DNA from: Bacteroidota bacterium
Lineage (GTDB): Bacteria > Bacteroidota > Bacteroidia > AKYH767-A > OLB10
NCBI GenBank assembly: GCA_016717725.1
Contig: JADKFA010000045.1
Location: 1 to 64,000, forward strand
DNA length: 64,000 nt
Reading direction: 5' to 3'
Below are positions 57,872 to 64,000 of this stretch, piece by piece. The translations under genes were made by a program, and so were the position numbers. Under the pieces are notes generated by a model. That model did no database searches and was not told the DNA's origin. It saw nothing but the letters and a program-made list of their open reading frames with translations. Numbering within the stretch: the stretch's first letter is position 1; every line of letters starts with the position of its first letter.

Positions 57872-58486
57872 ATGAAAAAACTATTACTTTATTCTCTTCT
57901 CTTTATATCTACTGTGGGTTATTCACAAGATGTAATTACGTTAGCAGATGGTCGAACTGTAAATGCAAAAATTTTAGAGTTGACTTCTGACCAAGTCAAA
58001 TACAAGAAGACGGATAATTTGGAAGGTCCAACGTATACGGTGAATCTCTCGGATTTGACAAAGATTAAATATGCGAACGGTTCAGAGGATACCTTTACAG
58101 CCAAAAAAAGTGAGGCAGAAACTACATCAGAACCAAAGAGTGATGTTCCTCCTATTTTCAAAGGAAAATTTGATGTGAATGATCCCGAAACTGCAGCCTA
58201 TATTGAAGCCGTTGTTAAGAATGTTGGAGCAAAATTACTTGAACGATGTGTGGGTAAAGCAGACAATCAAACCACTGAAATTTTCTTTGCAGATGTATTC
58301 AGAGATGACGCTGCCGTTGAGCTCTTTATTCCTTTTCAAGTTAAATGGGACAAAGGAATGGCGAATAAGCAACGCTGGATTAGAGGAGCTGTTATTATTG
58401 ACCGCTCTGGAAAACGTACATGGAAATATCAAAGAGACTCAGGTCTTACCTTTGGTGGATGCGCTAAAGGGATCATTGAACTATAA
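57872..58486 (+). CDS. Exported protein of unknown function
   Basis: 204 residues. Signal peptide MKKLLLYSLLFISTVGYSQ, then a short beta domain (VITLADGRTVNAKILELTSD, DLTKIKYANGSEDTF) like those of many small Bacteroidota periplasmic proteins. A charged linker follows, then a C-terminal domain (IEAVVKNVGAKLLERCVGKA; FQVKWDKGMANKQRWIRGA). Two Cys (~127 and ~199) could pair. The C-terminal half shares themes with the small lipoprotein on the opposite strand at 58577. No family assigned. Confidence 0.6.
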   Translation: MKKLLLYSLLFISTVGYSQDVITLADGRTVNAKILELTSDQVKYKKTDNLEGPTYTVNLSDLTKIKYANGSEDTFTAKKSEAETTSEPKSDVPPIFKGKFDVNDPETAAYIEAVVKNVGAKLLERCVGKADNQTTEIFFADVFRDDAAVELFIPFQVKWDKGMANKQRWIRGAVIIDRSGKRTWKYQRDSGLTFGGCAKGIIEL

Positions 58487-58521
58487 AAATTTCAATAATA
58501 AAATAAATCATTCTGCTAAAT

Positions 58522-58556
58522 AAAAAAGGCTGCCTTCCGAAGAAGACAGCCTTTTC
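58522..58556. terminator. Bidirectional terminator between convergent genes
   Basis: AAAAGGCTG with inner CTTC/GAAG around CGAA and CAGCCTTTT. It is A-rich on the left and T-rich on the right, so it can serve both strands. Confidence 0.85.
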
Positions 58557-58576
58557 TATTTAGAAAAGATAACGAA

Positions 58577-58909
58577 TTATTCGCTAGCTTTAAGTTTGCT
58601 TGTTTTGATAGGTGTTCCGTTAACAACCCATCCTTGACGATAGAATTCCCATCTTGAAGAAACAACACCATCAATTAATGCGTCATAACCTGGACCAGCA
58701 TTTTCAATTGCTTTGTCAACAGCTGCCTTCAACATAGGCTGACCGCACATTTTCATTTCTTTACCTTCGGTACGAGGACCTTTAGCATCATTTGGAAGAC
58801 GCAATGTAACGTTCTTAGAACTGATTACAGTGAAGTCAATTAATCGCTGATTGCAAGAAGACAATGCAACAGCACAAACTACTAAAATAGGGAGTGCAAT
58901 TTTTTTCAT
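58577..58909 (-). CDS. Small lipoprotein of unknown function
   Basis: 110 residues. The lipoprotein signal ends VALSSC (Cys19). The mature part reads NQRLIDFTVISSKNVTLRLP, then MCGQPMLKAAVDKAIENAGP and ALIDGVVSSRWEFYRQGWVV. The layout resembles small TRL-like lipoproteins. Role unknown. Confidence 0.65.
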   Translation of the reverse strand: MKKIALPILVVCAVALSSCNQRLIDFTVISSKNVTLRLPNDAKGPRTEGKEMKMCGQPMLKAAVDKAIENAGPGYDALIDGVVSSRWEFYRQGWVVNGTPIKTSKLKASE

Positions 58910-59234
58910 AATTTTTTTTAATTTATCTTAATTCTTAGTTGAGGCAAATATAAATCTTATTGTATTCATACCAAAATAAAAAAACAATCCCTTTCATAGG
59001 TAAAAAGAGATAGTGAGTACAAAGATAGTTCCTCTATTTCTATATTGATCGCTTATTTTCAATACATTACATTTAAAATGCTGTCTTTTCAAATGGACTT
59101 CTATTCTGTTTGCAATCTGTATTTTTACCAAATTCTTAGGAATCCTAACAAAAATCATTCGATCAAATCTGAACTTCCTGACCAAAGCGAATCCAATAAT
59201 AGATTGTATCTTCATCTTTGTTCACCGTTAACCC

Positions 59235-61352
59235 ATGAAAGTGAAACAGAAAAAATCACCTAACACCAACGCTCCAACCTCAAGTGTTTCCACGGAGAAG
59301 CCCATCTCTAATAAACTCTTATACATTATTATTGGTATTGCTGCTTTCCTTCTCTATGCAAATACATTGGGTCACGATTATACTGTAGATGATACCACCG
59401 TAATCAAGAACAATAAATTCACCGTTCAAGGTTTCTCTGGGTTAGATGAAATTTTTACTACCTCTTATCGAGCGGGCTATTGGGACAGAACCGAGGGTTT
59501 GTACCGTCCTATTTCCGTAGCTATGTTTGCTATGGAGTGGGCTATTGCACCGGAGCAACCTTGGCTAGGACATTTTATAAATGTTTTGATTTATGCATTG
59601 ACGGCCATTGTACTTTATTCATTGATGCGTGTTCTACTCCGAAAAATGCATCCTTTCATACCCCTGCTGGTTACCTTACTTTGGGTCTTTCATCCAGTAC
59701 ATACGGAAGTGGTTGCGAATATTAAAAGTAGAGATGAACTATTGAGTTTTTTCTTCGGCATTTTAACATTGCGTTTTTTGATGTTGCATCTTGATTCAAA
59801 AAAAACATACGCACTCATCGCATCTTTCATCGTTTTCTTTCTTGGATTACTTTCGAAAGAAAATTCAGTGACATGGGCTGGAGTGATTCCTTTAGCCATT
59901 TGGTGTTTTACCAATGAAAGTTTGAAAAAAACAATTACGATGAGTTCGATGTATGTGGGAATCATTGTTGTTTTTTTAATCATTCGACAATTAATTTTAG
60001 GCGAAGGAGGAAGCGATTATCAGTTGATGCTCGTGAACAATAGTATGGTGGGAGCTACTAACTTTGCCTCTCAAATCGCAACGGCTATTTCTATCCTTGG
60101 TAAGTATATCTATTTATTTTTACTCCCTGTTACATTGGTATTCGATTACAGTTACAATACCATTCCCAATGTTACCTTTTCGAATCCTGCTGTACTCATT
60201 ACATTAATTGCATTGGTTTTTGGTTTAATTTACAGCATCAGAAGCTTACCCAATCGATCGGCTTCCGCTTTTGGAATCCTATTCTTTTTAGGAACCGTTT
60301 CCCTCGTAAGCAATGTTTTTTTCTTGATTGAAGCCACCATGGCAGAACGATTTATATTTACACCAACATTGGGATTATGCATCCTATTAGGTGCGATGGC
60401 GAATAGCATCTTAACTAAGAAAAATAAAAAACTAGAGACCCAATTGACACTTCCATCCATCACAAAAAATATTTTTTTGATACCAAGCTTAATCGTGCTC
60501 ATTCTTTTTGCCGGACGAACTTATAGCAGAAACTTAAACTGGAAAAACAATTTAACTTTACTGCAGCATGACGTAAAAATTTCTCCGGAGAGTGCGCGTA
60601 TTCGATATGCATTAGGAAGTACACTACTCGTAGAAGAAGCATTGCTTGCTCCTGAAGGCAGTACCGAAAGAAATAATTTACTAGACAAAGCCATTATAGA
60701 ACTAACTAAAGGCGTATCTATTCTACCCAACTACAATGATGCTTGGTACAATTTGGGTGTTGCTTATAAAGATAAAAAAGATGCGAAAAATGCTATTGCT
60801 TGTTTTGAAAAAGCAAGATCATATAAAGCCTTTACAGAAGCTAGTCGCTTTTCGAGTGCAGGTGTTGCGTATGGAATCGATGGACAGTATGAAAAAGCTT
60901 TAGCAGACCTATCCACTGCAGTAAAACTCGAACCCAATGAACCCGACAATTGGAATAACTACGGACTTTATCTGAGTGAAGCTGGAAAATTTGATGAAGC
61001 ACTCATTGCTTTAGACAAATCAATCTCTTTAAACCCCAATTTCCAAAAGGCTATTTATAACAAAGGAAATGCCTGGGCGAAGGTGGGCAAATATCAAGAA
61101 GCACTAAAAGAATATCAATTAGCGTTAAGCATTAATGCTGCGTATACCGATGCGCTCAATAACAGTGGAAATTGCTACGTGATGCTTCATAAATTTGACA
61201 GTGCGCTCATCTACTTTCAACGTTCAGTAGATGTGGATCCAAACAATGTGAAAGCCGTAATGAATTTAGCGGTTACTTTGCAAAATACGGGAGACACTGC
61301 AAAAGCCAATATCTACTTCCAAAAAGCACGAAGCTTGGGAGCCAACTTATGA
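59235..61352 (+). CDS. TMTC-like membrane glycosyltransferase with C-terminal TPRs
   Basis: 705 residues. About ten membrane helices (~28-430) carry the GT-C marks: acidic pair in HDYTVDDTTVI (Asp52, Asp53), RTEGLYRPIS, and FHPVHTEVVANIKSRDELLS. The late loop MAERFIFTPTLGLCILLGA also fits TMTC proteins. Six or so TPRs fill ~480-700 (YNDAWYNLGVAYKDKKDAKN, EPDNWNNYGLYLSEAGKFDE, QKAIYNKGNAWAKVGKYQEA). Eukaryotic TMTCs are O-mannosyltransferases. A periplasmic O-glycosylation role here would fit the many secreted proteins, but is inference. The next ATG overlaps its stop by 4 bp. Confidence 0.8.
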   Translation: MKVKQKKSPNTNAPTSSVSTEKPISNKLLYIIIGIAAFLLYANTLGHDYTVDDTTVIKNNKFTVQGFSGLDEIFTTSYRAGYWDRTEGLYRPISVAMFAMEWAIAPEQPWLGHFINVLIYALTAIVLYSLMRVLLRKMHPFIPLLVTLLWVFHPVHTEVVANIKSRDELLSFFFGILTLRFLMLHLDSKKTYALIASFIVFFLGLLSKENSVTWAGVIPLAIWCFTNESLKKTITMSSMYVGIIVVFLIIRQLILGEGGSDYQLMLVNNSMVGATNFASQIATAISILGKYIYLFLLPVTLVFDYSYNTIPNVTFSNPAVLITLIALVFGLIYSIRSLPNRSASAFGILFFLGTVSLVSNVFFLIEATMAERFIFTPTLGLCILLGAMANSILTKKNKKLETQLTLPSITKNIFLIPSLIVLILFAGRTYSRNLNWKNNLTLLQHDVKISPESARIRYALGSTLLVEEALLAPEGSTERNNLLDKAIIELTKGVSILPNYNDAWYNLGVAYKDKKDAKNAIACFEKARSYKAFTEASRFSSAGVAYGIDGQYEKALADLSTAVKLEPNEPDNWNNYGLYLSEAGKFDEALIALDKSISLNPNFQKAIYNKGNAWAKVGKYQEALKEYQLALSINAAYTDALNNSGNCYVMLHKFDSALIYFQRSVDVDPNNVKAVMNLAVTLQNTGDTAKANIYFQKARSLGANL

Positions 61353-61900
61353 AAAAATTAATTCCTTTAATTATTTCTTTTTTCTTTTTAATTGGTTGTG
61401 CCGATGAGCCCATCGTTCAGCATTCATCTTACTTTTCCATTTCATCTTTCTTGAATGAAGAAATCAAACAACATCAAAAGTTAAAAACACGCTTAGAAAA
61501 AGAAGTAATAAGAGACGAGGTCAAGGAATCGAAAAGAATAGAATCACCCAGCTGGGAACATGAACTCAAACCCTTTTTCGAAAGTGATATTGATAAGCCG
61601 GCATGGCATTTAGCTTACGAATGCGATACGGTACAAACCGACTCACTTTTACAAATAGTATATGTTGCAAAGGATGAAAAAGCACCGGTACGAAGAATGC
61701 AAATCGACTATCTAGCTAAACAAATTCAGAAAATTGAAATCCAATTTGAAAAAACTAATCCTTGGTTTTCATTAAAAAGAAAACTAATTTACCATCATCG
61801 TATCGGTTATCAAATCGAAGGAGAACAACACATGGTTTTATCCGATCCTTCACGCTTTGCCATCAACGTTAAATTCATTGAATTCATTCCAAAAAAATAA
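61349..61900 (+). CDS. Lipoprotein of unknown function
   Basis: 183 residues; lipobox FLIGC (Cys17). A charged helical part (EEIKQHQKLKTRLEKEVIRD) precedes a beta-rich C-terminal half (WHLAYECDTVQTDSLLQIVY, RKLIYHHRIGYQIEGEQHMV). No family recognised. The 4-bp overlap with the glycosyltransferase and abutment to the TlpA-like gene (stop at 61900, ATG at 61901) argue for one operon. Confidence 0.65.
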   Translation: MKKLIPLIISFFFLIGCADEPIVQHSSYFSISSFLNEEIKQHQKLKTRLEKEVIRDEVKESKRIESPSWEHELKPFFESDIDKPAWHLAYECDTVQTDSLLQIVYVAKDEKAPVRRMQIDYLAKQIQKIEIQFEKTNPWFSLKRKLIYHHRIGYQIEGEQHMVLSDPSRFAINVKFIEFIPKK

Positions 61901-63052
61901 ATGCCCATCTCCTTACTCATTGGATTCTGGTTAGGACTCCTCCAACTTCCTGATGCATCATTGCCTTTTCAATTTGAAATAATGCAGCATGATGGGACTG
62001 CGGTAATGATTATACATAATGCAGAAGAACGAATTATTTGTGATGAAGTAACGATGCAGGGTGATTCCATCTTCATCAAACTTCCACTGTATGATTCTGA
62101 ATTTCGGTTAAAGGTGGGGAATGAATCGTTAACCGGAAATTGGTATAACAACGGAAGAAAAGTCCCAACCAGTATTCCTTTTACGGCAACTAAAAATATA
62201 GAATATCGCTTTCCATTTACGTCCGAATCTTCATCTCCTATCCTATTGGATGGCTCTTGGGAAACATGGTTTGATGGGGGTACACCCGATTCATCATTAG
62301 CCATCGGACAATTTAAAAGAAATGGAAACAAAGTTTTCGGAACCTTCTTAACGGAATCGGGTGATCATCGATACTTAGAAGGTGTCGTTGATCAAGACAG
62401 TTTAAAGCTAAGTGTATTTGATGGCACCCATGCCTATTTATACTTAGCAAAAGTGCAAGGGGAAGAAATGCAAGGCATGTACTACGCTGGGAATTCTTAC
62501 AAAGCACCTTTTCGAGCCAGAAAAAATAATTCCATTAAACTCAGGGATCCATCTACACTTACTCAAGCAACAGGCGAAATTAATTTTACACTTCCCGATG
62601 TAGACAGCAATATGATTTCTCTAACGGATGTGGAGTACCGTCATCATGTGAAAATAATTCAACTCTTTGGAACTTGGTGCCCCAATTGCATAGACGAAAG
62701 TATTTTTTTAGATAGTGTTTATAATGCACGAAAAGAAGAAGGCTTAACCATTTTTGGATTGGCATTGGAACGGTCACCCGATTTTAATACAGCTAAAAAA
62801 GGTGTGATGAAAATGCAAAAGCGATTAAATATTCACTATCCATTATTGATTGCTGGAAGTACAAAAAAAGGAGAGGTACAAAAAATATTACCGGTCATAC
62901 AAAACTTTTTCTCCTATCCGACAACGTTATTCGTTGATCGAAAAGGGAATGTTATAAAGGTTCATAGCGGATTTTCAGGGCCTGCTACTGGCGAAGAATG
63001 GGAAAAATATAAATTCGACTTCAATAGAACATTGGATCGCCTTTTGCGCTAA
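61901..63052 (+). CDS. TlpA-family thiol-disulfide oxidoreductase
   Basis: 383 residues. Hydrophobic N-terminus (ISLLIGFWLGLLQLPDAS), a ~200-residue beta-rich N-terminal region (DUF-like, ~25-210), then a thioredoxin fold (~225-383). The active site is GTWCPNC (Cys260, Cys263), with the cis-proline loop in SYPTTLFVDRKGNV. Likely a periplasmic disulfide reductase. Third gene of the operon with the TMTC-like enzyme and the lipoprotein. Confidence 0.86.
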   Translation: MPISLLIGFWLGLLQLPDASLPFQFEIMQHDGTAVMIIHNAEERIICDEVTMQGDSIFIKLPLYDSEFRLKVGNESLTGNWYNNGRKVPTSIPFTATKNIEYRFPFTSESSSPILLDGSWETWFDGGTPDSSLAIGQFKRNGNKVFGTFLTESGDHRYLEGVVDQDSLKLSVFDGTHAYLYLAKVQGEEMQGMYYAGNSYKAPFRARKNNSIKLRDPSTLTQATGEINFTLPDVDSNMISLTDVEYRHHVKIIQLFGTWCPNCIDESIFLDSVYNARKEEGLTIFGLALERSPDFNTAKKGVMKMQKRLNIHYPLLIAGSTKKGEVQKILPVIQNFFSYPTTLFVDRKGNVIKVHSGFSGPATGEEWEKYKFDFNRTLDRLLR

Positions 63053-63355
63053 TTATTTATTTGAATATCAATTATTTAAATTGAATTATTTAGGGTCTTA
63101 TTGACCCAAAAATCAAGATAAATGCCATTTTTTACTCCGTTTAACCATTTTCATTCACCTATGAATGCAGGCATTCAGCCCTAATAAATTATCCATTAAC
63201 CTATAAATGCAAGGACTACCTTAAGTTTTTCGGATATTTGGAGGCGGAAAATATGCAAAAATTCAACCGTTGAATATCAAAAAAATTCTAACCTTACACT
63301 CAAAAATTCTTCTCATCAGAGTTAAAACTTCTCGAAACAAAACAAAAAACAATAC
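63053..63355. other. Gene-free upstream region with a short inverted repeat
   Basis: 303 AT-rich bp. GGGTC (63093-63097) and GACCC (63103-63107) form a small hairpin with no T-tract. CCTATGAATGCA (63159-63170) and CCTATAAATGCA (63199-63210) are near-identical 12-mers, 40 bp apart. No gene or convincing promoter seen. Confidence 0.4.
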
Positions 63356-64000
63356 ATGAAAAAACAATTACTATTTTGGATTACCTTAATGATGTTTCCA
63401 TTTTTAGGTTATTCACAGTGTACGACAACGAATGCAACTACTTGCGCTTGTAAAGATGGTACTACCAATTGTGATTTATTACCAGACATTCATGTAGCTC
63501 CTCCGCCACTTAGTGTTTATGGAACGAGTGGACACGTAGAATATCCACAAGTTTGTAATCCTCCTTGCAGTGGCAATGATGGTCGACTTCGCGTTTCTGT
63601 TTCTACTCCCAACACTGGATTTGGTCCATTAGAAGTACGTTCAACCTCTACTGCTATTTGTGGTACTGATACATTTTACAACGTAGCCAGTAATTTTACT
63701 TGTCCAAACGGTCAACCGTTAAAGACAATATTAAATCAACGTGTTTATCATAAAAACGGTAATACGATGACTTCGTATGATCGTTATGCTGGAACCATGA
63801 CTTATCACCCTAGCCATGGTCACATGCATGTGGATGACTGGGGAATTTATACATTACGTAACGCAACTGCAGATCCAAATCCGTTGAATTGGCCTGTAAT
63901 TGGTACTGGTTCAAAGCTAGCCTTTTGTTTGATGGATTACGGTTCTTGCTCAACTTACAACGGACATTGTAGAGATAGCGTGAACAACACGCTTATCAAT
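63356..64000 (+). CDS. Secreted lysyl-oxidase-like protein, cut by the window end
   Basis: 215 codons are present and the frame is open to the end of the window. Signal peptide MKKQLLFWITLMMFPFLGYS precedes a Cys-rich start (TTCACKDGTTNCDLLPDIHV). The copper-type motif YHPSHGHMHVDDWGIYTL lies at residues 150-167, like the His cluster of lysyl-oxidase domains, and GTGSKLAFCLMDYGSC follows as in that family. Lysyl oxidases make aldehydes from lysine side chains for cross-linking. A T9SS sorting domain is likely in the missing C-terminus but cannot be seen. Confidence 0.75.
   Translation, partial: MKKQLLFWITLMMFPFLGYSQCTTTNATTCACKDGTTNCDLLPDIHVAPPPLSVYGTSGHVEYPQVCNPPCSGNDGRLRVSVSTPNTGFGPLEVRSTSTAICGTDTFYNVASNFTCPNGQPLKTILNQRVYHKNGNTMTSYDRYAGTMTYHPSHGHMHVDDWGIYTLRNATADPNPLNWPVIGTGSKLAFCLMDYGSCSTYNGHCRDSVNNTLIN

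Overview
The window is a 64 kb piece of an AT-rich Bacteroidota chromosome. The lineage call rests on four things. There are many type IX secretion (T9SS) cargo proteins, with both type A and type B C-terminal sorting domains. A GTG-started gene matches the T9SS lipoprotein PorW/SprE. Several starts carry Bacteroidota-type promoters (TAnnTTTG about 20-50 bp upstream). Finally, an ECF sigma factor is paired with a membrane protein of a type common in this phylum. No rRNA, tRNA or CRISPR array was recognised. The sequence does not support a genus or family.

Layout. 0.25-2.1 kb: wreck of an IS91-type element (tyrosine recombinase plus zinc-finger transposase). 2.4-4.5 kb: a broken T9SS protein between two ~105-bp direct repeats, with a cluster of strong hairpins. 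4.5-10.5 kb (minus strand): recO, purD, a prolyl oligopeptidase and a PhoD-like phosphatase. 10.7-15 kb: a P-domain/CotH T9SS protein, a broken four-helix-bundle gene between inverted heptamer arrays, and lepA. 15.5-24.1 kb: two near-identical T9SS type B surface proteins on either side of an ECF sigma factor and a membrane protein that ends in a T9SS-type domain. 24.3-35.3 kb: metF, duplicated outer-membrane barrels, purQ, nadD-gmk-yicC, and a five-gene minus-strand run from hemW to an EamA transporter. 35.6-42.3 kb: T9SS beta-propeller-like protein, orphan histidine kinase, AsmA-like protein, M23 peptidase. 42.5-64 kb: porW/sprE with a LytTR regulator, an Ig-like T9SS protein, a pyrophosphatase with a cysteine-rich tail, a YidD/WD40 operon, a TMTC-like glycosyltransferase operon, and the start of a lysyl-oxidase-like protein.

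How the genes fit together. The theme is the cell envelope. PorW/SprE is a T9SS component, and at least seven other loci encode predicted cargo. The most unusual block is 19.2-24.1 kb, where sigma factor, single-pass membrane protein (PKD plus a complete type B sorting-like domain) and surface protein sit in tight order. I infer a possible circuit in which a cargo-like domain held in the periplasm reports on secretion and controls an ECF sigma factor.

Caution about the sequence. Single-base indels break purD, the prolyl oligopeptidase and the last codons of the pyrophosphatase, and many more hit the duplicated surface proteins. Most breaks lie in the first 24 kb. Several look like consensus errors rather than biology, so frameshifted genes are described as probably intact where the frame can be restored.
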